Part shown: in pieces, positions 33,727 to 47,202 of the stretch
Numbering within the stretch: position 1 is the first letter of the stretch
Layout: every line of letters starts with the position of its first letter
NCBI GenBank assembly: GCA_036898215.1
Contig: CM072550.1
Coordinates: 14,023,501 to 14,087,500, forward strand
Origin: Platycarya strobilacea
Taxonomy: Eukaryota; Streptophyta; Magnoliopsida; Fagales; Juglandaceae
Direction of reading: 5' to 3'
Length of the DNA: 64,000 nucleotides
Made by a program: the position numbers and the translations under genes
Notes under the pieces: model-generated
The model's database searches: none
Seen by the model: only the letters and a program-made list of their open reading frames with translations
Told to the model about the DNA's origin: nothing

Positions 33727-36700
33727 GAAAAAGGAGGGAGAAAGAGGGGGTGGGATTGCACATGTTGTTCCAACTTAATGTCGAGATTTCCTTTACTTTC
33801 AATTAGGGATTGTCGGAAGCCAAAAGCTCCATTAAATGATCATGATTCATGACCTAAATCTTTGAAACAAAGAGATGTCTAGTTTTGGAAATTCATTCAT
33901 GGACTAAATAACACACTTTTGTGGACAATTTCACGCTTACTTACCCAAACAGTACATCACACTGTCTTCCCTTCACGCCGGGAAAGCGAAAGCGCAAGTG
34001 AAAGCGATGTTTTTTGTCTGGCTACAAAGATGGTCTTAGCCAACAAGCGAAGCCTCCCCTCCCCACATCATCGTCCTCATCCTCTTTCTTAAATTATCCA
34101 ACATGCTTATTATTATTATTATTATTATTATTTTGACCAAATGAATGTTGTTGAGTTTGATAATAATTCAAAGGCGGATGAATTACATACAAAATAATTA
34201 ATTTTTTGACTATAAAATATTTATGAGTTTGTTGAATCAAAGGTGTGGTGTTACACCTGGCATGTTATAAGCTAAGTCAGATGTAGATTTACAGCCTAAA
34301 ATATTTAATCAATAATATATTAAAAAAAATCGTGGTGCACGAAAAATTATCCAAAAGTGCTAAATATCTATTTTTCATAAAAATTTTCTATCTTTAAATA
34401 TTTTTAAAAAAATCAAAAAATCATAAAAAATAAACTTTATTAATTATTAAATAAAAAAATTGTATTGAAAATCTATTGTCAGTAGAGATTTTTGGAACAC
34501 AAAATATAAAAAATTTAATTATAAAAAATAGTAACTTATCATTTTTAAATAATATAAATATACCTAAAAAAATATGGAAAATGAAAGTCCTTTGATTTAT
34601 GGAACTTGGAAAGGAAATTTAGTGAGGAAATTTTCTACTGTCTTGAAAATTTCAAAGGTTTTTTTTTTGTTTGTTTTCAAAGCTAATGTTGTCATTATAT
34701 TACCCTTTTTTTTTCTTTTCTTCTTTTTCTAAGTGGCTAATCTCGCCCATGTTAAATGCAGGTCAAGTTTTTCAACTCCGAGCTTCCAATTCAAAAAGAC
34801 AAAAAGAAAAAAAAAACTACCATGTTTTAAGGAGGGTTGACTGAAGAAATAAAGTGGAAGAAACGTGTGGATTTGTTTTTTTTTTTAATTATTTCATCTT
34901 AATTCATCTCAAATTTATTATTATATATTTTTTTAATTTTTATATAAAATAAAATAAATATTTTAATTTTTTTAATTCTTAAAACAAATTTAATATTTAA
35001 AAAATATACTATAATAATATTTTATTCTTTTTTTTTAATTTTTATTTTATTCTATTTACGAAAATAAACCAGATGTTCTTGTTTCAAAATTTTATTTTCA
35101 ATCCTCTTCTTAATTAAGTGACATGGAAATTTGGGACTTTTTTTTTTTTCCAAAGTTTTTCTACTTTCAGGTTTTTAACTTTTATAATTTTTTTGTTATT
35201 TACACTGAACTATTGAGACCAACCATACTTTTATCTAAAAGTTAACATTCTAATATGTATAATTTTTTTTTTATAAGTAAAATTAAAAAAAATTTAAAAA
35301 CTTAAAAAAATAAAAATAATAATATTATCCTTTTATCACATCCTCATCCGGTTGCCTAAAATCACGGGTCGTTGCACCTGCAGTCGTAGGCGGAAATATC
35401 CGGCCGTTTGTCCGGTCTGGTTCCTTACTTTCACGTGCAAGAAAATTAGCGCCGTCAGTTTTTCAATGGACAAAAATGTCCTCTTCAGCTGACTTGCTTT
35501 ATTTTATATTATTTTCGAAATTACATCTTGTTTATCCTCACAAAAATATCTACTCGCAAACACTTTTCACACGATTTTTATGGGATCGAAAAACCGGTTT
35601 GTGAAGACAAATTTTCAGTGTTTTCAGAAAGAGAAAAGTGGTTTTAATCGTAATAAATAAATAATTTTATAACTTCTATTACAGCAAAATCTACTCTTTT
35701 TTTTTTTTTAAGGGTAACGCTAGTGCAGCTAATCCTAGTGTACAATTTTTTTTTAAGTTTTTTAAAAAATATTTTATCATTTTAAAATATTTTTATAAAA
35801 TAAAAAAAATCAATATATTAATAATCACTTTTTTAATCATTAAAAAATTAAAAAATTAAATAAAATAAAAAATAAAAATAAAATTTGGCGAGTATACTAA
35901 CATTTTTCTTTTTTAATAGATTGTATAAGATTTGTACAACTTAAACTAATATTTAATATTACTTTTATAGACTTTTTGTCATATGAATAATGCCGCTAAA
36001 CGTAAAACGTCTCTTCTCTTAATTGATATGAAAAACATTATTCTAAAAAAAAATTGATATGAAATACATACCCTTACAACTATTTTACTATTAAATTTAC
36101 AATTTTATATAAAATAGAGAGTAATTTTGTAATATTAAAAATTAATTTTAGCATTAGTTATTTGATATTTCTTTGCAGTATGCCCTATAAATTGTTACAA
36201 AATTGTCGACTGACATGCATATAAAAGACTAGACACAGAATTTTTATAATTTGTATGATTGATTAAAATTTTGATTTTTTATAAACAGATTTTGATTATT
36301 AAACTTTGTGTGGCATGTCATCTTTATGTCATCTTTGTCAACAATCCTAAGACCTTTTGAAAATTTTATAGATAAAATGTGATAAAAGTTAAAAAAATTA
36401 AATAAAATATTGTTATAATTTATTTTTTTAATATTAATTTTATTTTAAAATTTTTTTAAATTTTTTAAAATTTTAAAAAGATGAATTATTTATTTACTTT
36501 GTGTAAAAATTTTAAACAAATAATAATAATAAAATAAGATAAGATCGTATATAAAAATAAATCAGATAAAGTTAGATTGTTAATTAATGATAAATTATTT
36601 TAATTCTCAGTTAATACAAATAATAACTTTAATGTAAAATTTGTTTTTTCATTTTGACATAAAACGTATTACCATCATTTGTAAAATTGAAATTAAACAA

Positions 36701-36980
36701 ACAAATTTGAAAGATTAAGTGATTGAACACAAGAATAACGGGCAAAAGTAAAATACACAAATCCTTTAAAACTATCATTTATATGACATCACCCTTAAAT
36801 TATTAACAAGTTTTGATGCTATTCTTTTAAAAAAATAAAAAATTGTTCATTAAAACTTGAGTAATAGGAAAAAAAAGTATGACACATTCATAAGAAGCCG
36901 CTAGAATTATACAAATCATTTTCTTAATAAGAACAATAATGATAAAAAAAAATAGTAATTTTTGTTAAAAAAAAAAAAAA
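31202..36980. other. Intergenic AT-rich region with simple repeats
   Basis: No gene recognised. It contains a (GA)n run at 32932-32949, a (TTA)n run near 34105-34131, AAAAGAAAAG-type purine repeats at 33688-33740, and AT-rich MITE-like stretches (31810-32000, 34870-35090, 36350-36545). From about 35350 on, the sequence matches 52870 onward and belongs to the duplicated ABF block, including TCGTAGGCGGAAA at 35385 and a CACGTG at 35432-35437. Confidence 0.55.
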
Positions 36981-36984
36981 AGAA

Positions 36985-37736
36985 ACGCAACTCAACGACG
37001 TCCTATCCGAAAATTTACCAATAACGATTGGACGATCAGGATTATCCCACCTCGCCAAATCTGATTGGCTGGACATCACATCAAACTCCTCCTACCCTCT
37101 AGTAATTGGTCCACGTATCCATACCAGCTCGCCTAACTTCCAATAATTATTAATATATATATGTAATTATATAATATACTCAGTATTTTATAAATGAAGG
37201 GCAGAGTCTCCGCTTGAGGACCACTACCCAGTGTCTGAAAACAGCAAAGCGAAGGAGAGGTGAGACACTTGGCGAAACCACGAAGCAACTAGAAACTGGA
37301 AAAAGAATAATGATTTCTATAATATATATAAATTATGTTGTTTTCCGAATTCGGATTTTCCAAGAATTTTTATGAGCTTCATCATCACCGTTGCTCGACT
37401 TATTTAGTTTTGTCGTCTGGTAGTTATTTGAAGTTTTGTGCTTTGAAATAGTTTTGGGTGTTTTGCGGTGATTTCAGGCAACTGGTTTTGGATTCTCTAT
37501 CTCTGTCTCTGTCTCTGTCTCATCTCTCTCTCTCTCTCACAGCGGTTTGATATTTTTTATGGTTTGATGATTTGAACCCAAGTGTTCTTTGTGTGTTGGT
37601 TGGTTGAAACCACCTCGGATAATGTTTGGTTGTTTGAACCGAATCCTTCTCACTCTCTGGGATTGAATATTGCCAGAAGTGAATCGGCTTGAGCTTGTTC
37701 TGAGTACTGTGTTTCATTCAGGTTTTTGTCAAACAA
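36985..37736 (+). promoter_or_regulatory. Proximal promoter and 5' UTR of ABF copy 1
   Basis: 36985-37135 is strongly conserved with 54975-55112: ATTGGACGATCAGGATTA/T, CCCACCTCGCC, ATTGGTCCACG, CATACCAGCTCGCC. It carries CACGTA at 37112 and GACGTC at 36996, possible bZIP-binding ACGT cores, and CCAAT-type boxes in reverse. TTTTATAAATGAAGG at 37186 is a good TATA candidate, with transcribed sequence (GTCTCCGC...GTGTCTGAAAA) after it. A CT microsatellite lies at 37524-37538. TTTCATTCAG just before GTTTTTGTCAAACAA and the ATG, identical in the paralogue, could be the acceptor of a 5' UTR intron. Confidence 0.65.
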
Positions 37737-40700
37737 ATGGCGAACAATTTCAACTTTCGAAACTTCGGGGCAGACCCACCAGGTGAGCCTAACAGAAACG
37801 GAAGGCCGCCGGAAAACTCTCCATTAACGCGGCAGCAGTCGATCTACTCGTTGACGTTCGACGAGTTGCAGAACACCATGGGTGGTAGCCTAGGCAAGGA
37901 CTTTGGTTCCATGAACATGGACGAGCTACTCAAGAACATTTGGAGCGCCGAGGAGACCCAAACCATGGCCAACTTCGCCGCCGGTAACGCACCAGAAGCG
38001 GCCGGCGGCGGCCCTCCTGCCGGCGCTGGGTACTTACAGAGGCAGGGCTCGCTGACGCTGCCCAGGACGCTAAGCCAGAGGACCGTGGAAGCTGTGTGGA
38101 GAGACATATCTAAGGATTATGTGACTGAAAATGGAAGCTCAAGTTTGCCGCAGAGGCAGCAGACTTTAGGGGAGATGACTTTGGAGGAGTTCTTGGTCAG
38201 AGCTGGGGTTGTGAGAGAGGAAACCCATATGGGTTCCGAGCCTAATACCCCAGGATTCTTTGGCAATGGAGGTTTAGGAATTGGGTTTCAGCAGAATGGT
38301 TTGGTCACGGGATTGATGGGAAATCGGATTCCAGAGAGTAGAGAAAATCAATTTTCTATTCAATCTTCGAATTTGCCGGTGAATGTGAATGGTGTTAGAT
38401 CGGATCCGATGCAGTTGTCGCGGCCTCAGCAGCAGCCGCCGCAGATTTTTCCGAAGCCGCTGACGGTTGCCTATGCAACAAATCAGATGCCTCAGATGGG
38501 CAGTCCGGGAATGAGGGCCGGAATTGTGGGGATAAACGATCAAAGTTTGGGTAATGGGTCGGTTCAGGGTGGAGGGATGGGGACTGTTGGGTTAGGAGTC
38601 GGAGCCGGAGCTCTTAGTGCGGCGACGGGATCGCCGGCGAACCAGGTGTCGTCAGATGGGCTTGGGAAGAGTAATGGGGATACATCGTCGGTGTCGCCGG
38701 TTCCTTATATGTTTAATGGTGGTTTAAGGGGGAGGAGGCCTAATGGGGCTGTGGAGAAGGTAGTTGAAAGAAGGCAGAGGAGAATGATAAAGAATAGGGA
38801 ATCAGCTGCGAGGTCTCGAGCTCGAAAGCAGGTGACTTTTTGTTTGATGTGTTCATTTTCTTCTACTTTCTTTACGTATATGAGTTTCTGGATTCAGGTA
38901 AAATGAGTGCGTGCACTTAGATGCAGACTGTAGTTATGTTGGTTTTTGTTCTTAAGGCAAAGATTAATCTTTTTTATTAAATGCTTATTTAGTAATTTTT
39001 TACTTTAGTGTGAAGCTGTGAAGCTGTGTGGATGTATTTTGGGTGAGAATAAAAATTGAGTGATTGTTATAATTTTTTATATAGTAGATTTTTTTTTTTT
39101 TGAGTTGGTGGTTTTTCTGCTATTTTGAGAGTTTTTTTACGTAAATTATGATGTTATTATTTTATTTTATTTTCTTGATATTCCTACAAATGATGGATCT
39201 TAGAGGATGAATTTGGAAGGTCCAAATTTCCAACCAGCTATTATCAGTACAAAAATATTGGTAACAGGTTTTTTCTTTTCTGTAGTTCTATACAGAACAA
39301 TGTTCCATGTCACTTTAAAGAAATATTAAAAGCTTCTTATCTTCTTGTTGCTTCATAGTTTTTTCTAGTCATTGAGTTTTTCCTTTCATCAGTTATTAAC
39401 ATGTTGTATTTAAAACTTCTATCAAAGATTGTGCATCAGAATGGTAATGTGATAGCGCCCTGATATAACCAGTGATAAAAGTTCTGATAACTAACGGTAT
39501 TGAGCACTAATAAAGATCAAGTTTATCCCAAGGTAATAATGGAACATGTATGTTGAGGGACATATATTAACACCCATGTCCTTATGCTGTTAAAAAATAA
39601 CATAAAGGTTAAAGGAAACCTAATAATATTGTGGTATTGAATCTGAGTAATTCTTGCGATTTACTTTAACATTGTCTATTGTGCTTCTTCTAGGCTTATA
39701 CCGTGGAATTGGAAGCTGAAGTTGCAAAGTTGAAGGAGGAGAACGAAGAATTGCGGAAAAAACAGGTACTTTTGGTTCTAGGAGATGGAATTGAGGTGAA
39801 GGTGGTGAATACACACATGAATCTATTAGCTGCACTAAACTTGCATTCTTGCCTTCTTGGTGTAAATTCTCATTGAGTGTCTTCTTATTGCTGCAGGAAG
39901 CAATTATGGAAATGCAAAAGAATCAGGTACTTCGGGATTTTTCTGTATTTTCCTTCCCCCACCATGATTGAAAAGATATAAAATCTATACCGGCCGCGGC
40001 CAATAGGGAAAATCACAACTCATTCTAGGGTCATAGTCATTACAAATCTCCCATGACCAATCAATGATGAAATCTTGTGAATCGAGTCAATTTGTATGAT
40101 CAATGTTAGAGTGTGAAAACTGTGTTTTGCACAAGCCAATAATTTTTTCCTGACCGTGACTGCCATCTCTAGATGATGATCAAGAAGTATAAATAGGATG
40201 CTTGGACTATGGAAGTTCAAAATCACTAAGGAAAATATAGATTGTAGAGTGCACCCCTCTCGATGTGTTTTTACCGATTATCCTTGTATATCTCGCATAC
40301 AATCTGTTAACTTGTGCAGTTGGACTTGTTAGGGTGAAACCTAAGAGAAGGAAAAGATAAAAGATGAAAAAGCTTCAAGTTGGCTATTGAGAGACTTTGT
40401 TATTTTAAAATTTTTCATAGCAAGATTAAGGATTCACAACTTCCCTCAAGTAGATAGGGAAGTCTGACATGCTAATTCAATGTGTTCATTATTTGCTACA
40501 GAAATGGGGGTTTTCTTACTACTTTTGCCAGTCAATTAGGCATTTGGTACCATTTCTCGTTTCTGGTTTTTAGGCATTCGGTGTCAGGGAGAATAAAAGA
40601 TAAACCGTCAAGTAGAAAAACTCTAGATGATGAATTGTAGAGACTTCCCTTTAGGTTTAGTACCATATTCATTGACCTCATTGCTTATAAAACCATTTTA

Positions 40701-41673
40701 ATGAGATAGAAATGATGCTGATAACTCAACTTTACCAACAAATGATTGTTTGTCATTTTTCTTGGTTGCTCATGAGTATGTGTGTGTGTGTCAATCTGAT
40801 ATTATCTGTTTGAGGACATTTACCTCTTTTTTGTCCTATTGGTATACCAGATGTCTGGGAACAACATCCCGACTAATCCTGAGGGTGCATAAGTCCTCAA
40901 TAAGGATTTTTCACAAGTGCACCTCAGGTAATTCAATGGGAAAATTTCCTAATCTAATAGCTCCTAGAGATTGTTTGCACTGAAAGAGATTTGAATCTTA
41001 GACGTAGGGGGAGCATACCCCCAAAACCCAAGTCTTTTACTACTTGAGCCAACCCCTTGGGGTTGTTTGAGAACATTTACCTTCCCATATCAAATCACAA
41101 TGATTTTTCCCAAATAAGTAGGTTTTCATAACTAATACCATTGTCTCTAGTGGTTCTTTTGGCCCTTTGTCCCATCCTTGTGGAACTTTCAACTCCAAAT
41201 AAATTGCTACTCTGCAGCCACTAGTCTTGGTTGCTCGTTATGTAACCATCTCAAACAACTTACTTTCATCTATCATGTTTGTGTGCGACAGTTGCTCATG
41301 CAACATGAATTATAAGGTCAATTAATTCCAGCAGCCGACCACATTACATCAAAGCCTTTTCAAATTATAGCAATGCTGGGCCAAGTTTTCAGTTGTTATT
41401 TTATTGTGTCTTCTTTGGAAGATTATTAACTTGCATGATAGAATTGTTTTGTTGAAAATTTACTGGATTGCAGTGTATAAAACATATTTTCAAGACTCAA
41501 ATAGTCACAAGAATCTCTCTCCCTCTCTTCTATCCGCATCTATAATGACATAGCCACTTTCAAGGATTGTTAATTGATTGGTTTTGGTAATATTGCAGGT
41601 TGTGGAGATCATGAATCTCCAACGAGGAGTTAAGAAACAGTGCTTGAGAAGAACACAGACTGGTCCATGGTAA
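37737..41673 (+). CDS. ABF: ABF/AREB-type bZIP transcription factor, copy 1 (423 aa)
   Basis: Exons 37737-38831, 39694-39765, 39897-39926 and 41599-41673, all GT/AG and in phase; exon 3 encodes only 10 residues. C1 motif at about 30-75 (TRQQSIYSLTFDELQNTMGG, DFGSMNMDELLKNIW), C2 at 100-121 (LQRQGSLTLPRTLSQ), C3 at 138-162 (PQRQQTLGEMTLEEFL). The basic region ends exon 1 (RRMIKNRESAARSRARKQ) and the leucine zipper is mostly exon 2. C4 at the C terminus is CLRRTQTGPW. R-x-x-S/T sites in C1-C4 match SnRK2 kinase targets in this family. These factors bind ABRE (ACGTG) elements in the nucleus and drive abscisic-acid, drought and salt responses. It is closest in appearance to ABF2/ABF4; I cannot choose. 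No damage seen. Confidence 0.95.
40826..41064 (-). mobile_element. SINE in intron 3 of ABF copy 1
   Basis: Flanked by 18-bp direct repeats GTTTGAGRACATTTACCT (40808-40825 and 41065-41082, one difference). Minus strand starts with a tRNA-like head: TTGGCTCAAGTAGT (box A-like), GATTCAAATCTC (box B-like). It ends in an A-rich tail (T run TTTTTTG at the left). The other ABF copy has a single uninterrupted target sequence at about 59199-59220, so the insertion came after the duplication. Confidence 0.85.
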
Positions 41674-44264
41674 AGTGCAAGAATAAACTTGTCAATTATG
41701 GTTAAACATTATGTATGGAAGGTGGCTTGTGCATATTAAAGGCCAACGTGTTCTGTAAATTAATATGAGGGTTTTGGTGTGTTAAATAAACCTTCCCATT
41801 TCTCCTTTGCTTTTCTTCCAAACATGAGTAGGTACAGGAAAGTAGTAATGTATATACGGAGTTGTGCTATATATTTTGCTCATATCTTATTGCTCATTAA
41901 CCATTCATTTTTTGAAAAAAAAAAAAAAAAACAAGAGCCGATCTAAGGGTTGCGGATAGCGTTATACCAGCACAATGGATTGGTTCATGACCATTGGACA
42001 TTCTGTTTGTACTCCCTAAGTTTAGTAGGGGATAAGATCAGACCATCCTGGATTTGTGTTTATTTATTTTTGAGCTAATTTGTATTTAATTTGAGTGATC
42101 TGCAAATGCCCCAATTTTAGTTGATATGTTATTTTTTAGTCCAATTGGCCTAGTTGGTCCTGAGCAACAGATTTCTCACCTTTTTTTTGCCCTTTTGTTC
42201 TCCTGTTGGATAATGTTTTATTGTTGATTTCATCATTAATGTAAGAAATGTGTTATTGGAGTGGGGAAAACAGCCTCCACACAAGATGTTCATTTTGAAG
42301 TTTGGTGTTCATTTCTGCACAGTTGTTGATTTGCTCTGTATTTCTCTGCCATGTGTTGGCTTTAAGTTTGTGAGTTCTGATCTCCACACGATTGCTCTCT
42401 TTCTCGTACACCATTGTCGTTGCATACCGTTAATAAGATTTCTTAGGGATTTAGGGGTTTTCTTTAATGGTTTGTGGATCTTTGGCTCTTTTTGTCTTTT
42501 TTTTTTTTTTTTTCTTGTAAATTTCCCCACTTGGATGAATTCTTTGGTCCTTTCCCTCACTTGGGAGAGAGTGGTACCGGACAGGACAATATTCCTTCGG
42601 TGAAAGGTCTGGTTGACGTTGTCAGGAGTCGCTCAACGGTCCAAATAATCCAACTGAAGGAATTAGAACACTTATTTTAGTCATTGTTGATTAAATATTT
42701 GTAGAAATCGATTATTTCTTGAGTGTAAATCTTTACCGATTGCTTTATGGAAAGTATTGAATAGGGGTTATCAGCCTTTTTTATTTTTTATTTTTTATGT
42801 GGATGATGGAGAAACATATGCCTTTATTTATATAGAGGTTAAGATTCTCTTTTACTAGGTGTTGCTTTCTTTTATCAAAGAATGTAATTTTTGATTTTTA
42901 AATAAATAATATCTTTATTTTTAATTACTTAAAAGTTTTAAAAAAATAAAAAATTATTAAAATAAATAAATATATATAATGGAAAGGGTATGACACATAA
43001 GTCATTTTTAAGGCTCAATTTGATTTTTAAATTTGTCTCAACCCATTTCATCATTACAACTTCTTTAAATTCTCATATACTTTTTTTAGTTTTTATATAA
43101 AATATAATAAATAATTTAATATTTTCAAATTTCAATATACTCTTAATATTAAAAAGTAATATTATTCAGTTCATTTCGATATCCAAACGCACCCTAAACC
43201 TCTTACAATGAGGCGTGTTCTTAACTTCTTTTATTAACACCTTATTTGGATATAATAAAAATTAAGTTAAAAATTAAATAAAATATTATTTAATATAATT
43301 TTTTAAAATTAATTTATTTTAAAATTTTAAAAAGTTAAATTATTTTTATATTTATTTAAATGTTTAAGAAAGTTATAATAATTAGATAAGATGAAATATT
43401 TTATGAAAATAAATCCAACCTAAAAACTGAAACAAAAGTAATGTTTTAAATAATATATCGGTGGTGTACTAGTTAAGGCACTGGAACAAAATATTTCGAT
43501 ATCATTACCGTTTCAGAATAATCTATATATAAATAAATTATATATATATAAATACATATATAAATTATATTTCATAATAGTCAACATATAAATAAATTAT
43601 ATATAAAAATATATATATGTAAATATTTTAGTTTGAATTAGGGTAAAAAAAAAATAAGAAATGAAAAAAAAATCAAAATTTGGTACGGCTATAATATTGG
43701 CCGATACAACTGAAATATCGGACAGTACAGCTAAAATATCTGTCGAAACAAAATAATAGTGTTTCTGTACTAGATCACTAGCTGATACGACATATTTTGA
43801 CCGCACCGATCGATACGATACGAAATTAAAAATTATGATCGAAAGGCACAAAATTGAACTACTGCAAAATAATAATGTACTAGAGTAGTAATATCATTGT
43901 GTTATGAGTTAAGTCACGCAAAGGATAATTTATAGATTAGATTAAAATGTCTTGATATCATATATTAACTTGGTTTCAAGTCATTTAAAACTTATATATG
44001 AATTGAAATGGTAAAAGAAAAATGATCACCAATGAGTCAATATGGATAGAGTGACCTCTTGTCATGAATGTCAAGTCCTAAGTGTTATGGACAATATTAT
44101 AATTCTAAGAGTTAAATACTTTGCCAAATCAATATTTGACATAGATGTAATTTTTGAATCAATGGTTGAGTTTGTAATAATATTTTTATATAAAATTACA
44201 ATGCCTTTATTATCAATATTTCAGTGTGACTTCATAAATTGAATTTCTTCTCCCATGAGGTAAT
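41674..44264. other. ABF copy 1 3' region and intergenic sequence
   Basis: Similarity to the downstream part of copy 2 continues to about 42240 (TTTAGTAGGG, GAGCTAATTTGTATTTA, TTGATTTCATCATTAAT). Beyond this is AT-rich sequence with MITE-like stretches at about 43010-43196 and 43240-43425 and (AT)n runs near 43540. No gene seen. Confidence 0.55.
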
Positions 44265-44272
44265 ATCCTATG

Positions 44273-45070
44273 TAGGGGTGAACAGATAAGCTGAAACCCA
44301 ACCCAACCCAACCCAATATTCCGGATCGACATGTACCCGTTATTCCAACTCGTTAGATATAATCGGGTACTCGGATGTTAACCCGTTACCGATTTAAATC
44401 ATTTTTCGCTGTCGTTTACAGCTTAAAGCCTTCAACACCCATTATCGATATAACTCATTTATAGATTAAATCATTTTAGCTCTCTCTCTCTAGAGCCCAG
44501 AGTCCAGCGAAGAGCTCTGACGAATGAGGTGGTGGAAAGCAAGGGTTCGGAGGTTGAAAAGCTCAAAAAATTCAAGCCCAGGTTTTCAGTGAAGAGTTTC
44601 GACGACTGTGGTAGTGGAAAGCAAGAGTTTGGAGGACGAAAAGTTCAGAAAATTCAAGTCTAAAGTTCCGGCAATGAGCTCCGGTGATAGTGGTGGTAAA
44701 GTTTTCTTTTTCTTCTTCTCTTACTTTTTTCTCTTTTTCAAATCCTTACTTGTCTTCCAACCAGGGAACTTATGACATAGATTACATGAACTTTCTTCAT
44801 CTTCATCTCGAGTTTTTTAGGCTACATTTTCCTAGTTGTTTAATACAATTCTGTAGTGGAGTTTTCAAAAGAGTCGAAAGTGGAGTTTTCCTAGTTGTTT
44901 GATATGATTTTGCATTGGTTTGCATTGGTAGTAACAATTATTTTGAATGTCGAAAACAATTTCATGTCGAAAGCGGCCTATCGAGTATTGGCTAATCAGT
45001 ATGGGAACCCTTATCGGGTTGGGTCGGAAAAGCTCTTACGGAGTCAAGTCGATTCGGGTGAACATGCCTA
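44273..45070. mobile_element. hAT-like non-autonomous element, 798 bp
   Basis: Flanked by perfect 8-bp repeats ATCCTATG (44265-44272, 45071-45078). Ends are TAGGGGTGAACA and, inverted from the right, TAGGCATGTTCA. Next to the ends are ACCCAACCCAACCCAACC at left and GGGTTGGGTCGG at right, extending the inverted character. The interior includes TCTCTCTCTCTAGAGCCCAG and two related segments with GTGGTGGAAAGCAAGGGTT and GTAGTGGAAAGCAAGAGTT. No transposase is seen. Confidence 0.85.
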
Positions 45071-45547
45071 ATCCTATGTAACTAAATTTCTTAGGAAGTC
45101 ACCAATTCTCCCTACCTTAGTCTACCAAGACATATTATAGGCAAAAGAAATGACACTTTTTGTAGCAAAACACGTGCAGATGTAGGCTTCTTGTGATTTT
45201 TGTGTTCCAAACTATTAACACATAATATATTTTTAGTCATTTTTCATTTTTCTGTAAGTAGCTGTAGAATGTTCTAGACCTAGGCTATACACCTTTCGGT
45301 TATGCTTTTCCTGATTTCATGTAATTGAATTGATTTCCTTATAATGTGTGTAAATACATAGACTCTAATATGCAATACGCGATGGAATTCATGAAATCCT
45401 CTAGTCTCACATGGTATCAGAGCTGCTCGACTAGAAGTCTCTTGATCCATGACTACCTTTCAACCTTCTTCGATTCCTCAGTCCTCTTCTTCTTTCATCT
45501 CTTCCTTCTCCCATGTAGTAACTCTTAAGCTCACAACATAAAACTAT

Positions 45548-46130
45548 TTGCTATTGAAGGTGCAAAAATCAACTTACTTTAGAGACCAAGATCTCTATTA
45601 CTATGCTGATAGAACCATACCTTGCCCAAAAAAATTTCTTTCCTCTTCTCCAAATGAGTCCCTTAAACTCAATCCAGAATATACCTCTTGGGTGAGAACT
45701 ATTCAATTGGTACTCACTATTCTATTTTCTTCCCTCTCCGACTCAATAATTGGCCATGTCCTATCATCATCCACGTCTCAATCCTTATTTGAGTCTCTTA
45801 AGTCCATGTTTGCATCACATTCTTAAACAAAAGACTTTCAAATTCGATTCCAAATGACTAGTATTTCTTGTGGAGACCAGAATATCACTGAATATTTTGG
45901 CAAAGTAAGGTCTCTTCTGATACTCTTGCTACCACAAGTAACCCACTCCCAGTTAAAGAGTTAGTCAACTACATTTCACTGGCTTAGGCCCTCTCTATAA
46001 GTTTTTTTTCACCTCAATAACTACCAAATTCGACTCATTTACCTCCAATGAATTGTATCAGTTACTCCTCATCCATGAGAGTCACCTTGCCCACTCTTCC
46101 AAACAAATTGTTGATTCTTCTACCAATTTT
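45548..46130 (+). pseudogene. Copia gag remnant
   Basis: Reads LNPEYTSWVRTIQLVLTILF, SSLSDSIIGHVLSSSTSQSL and FESLKSMFASHS, then a stop and continuation QIRFQMTSISCG. This is the UBN2-type gag region of Copia elements. Broken several times. Confidence 0.75.
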
Positions 46131-47202
46131 AGCTTTCATGCTCCTCATGGAAGTCATCGTCGAATAGGCAGACAAGGCAGAGGCTACGATCAATAGTCAA
46201 GTCGTGGTGGTTGATCTTCCTCTAATTTCTTTGGGAACCAAAATCAAACACCTAGTGGTCTCGTCCCACTTGTCAAGTCTACCAAAAATCTAGCCATGTA
46301 GCACTCCAATGTCAACATAAGTTTGACCATACTTATCAAATGGATGTTTCTTGGTATTTCTCAGCAAACTAAACCACAAATTATCTAAACACCTTCCACA
46401 CCACCTATCCCAACCCTAATCTTCCCTCAAACACCACTTGGTATCTCGATTTTGTCGCAACTTATCATATCACCAATGACCTCAACAACCTCAATCTGTC
46501 CAACAAGCAGTATCATGATAATGAAGCTATCTGTGTGGGTGATGGATCGTGCCTTCTAATATAGAACATCGATGAGTCCTCTTGTCTCTCTACTTCCTCT
46601 TTTTCTTTTCATTTGAAAAATCTACTTCATTTTCCTCACATAACCAAGAATCTAGTCTCTGTTCTTAAATTCTATAAAGATAACTCATGTTTCTTTGAAT
46701 TTCATGCCACCCATTTATGTGTGAAGGACAATCAGACGATCTCCCTTCCTCACTAGTTCCATGCGCAATGATCTTTGTGTCTTTCCTTAAATAAAACTAC
46801 TCTCTATCTGCACATGTTGGTGAAAAAGATCCCTTCTTGCAATGGCACCGACATCTTGGCCATGCTTGCCTCAAACTTGTTTCCGGCATACTACATCCCA
46901 ACTGTTTACCAATTTCCCTTTAAGTTGACTAAAAATTCTCAGAGTATCCTCGTGTTAAAACCCACAAACTACCTTACTCTTCAAGCTTGGTCCACTATCA
47001 GATGCCTTTAGAACTTGTTAGTGCAAACCTTTGGGGCCCATTTCCAGTAACTTCTCAAAATGGGTTTAGATATTATATCTTATTTGTATACCATTTTACC
47101 CACTTCACTTAGATCTTTTTATTGAAATTAAAATCTGATATTTTCCAAGTTTTCTCTCATTTTTTACCTTATATTAAGTGATTATTCAATTCTAAATTAC
47201 TA

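Noticed and set aside
38274..38543. Minus-strand frames opposite ABF exon 1 (also 56383-56808)
   Set aside because: Shadows of the coding exon on the other strand.
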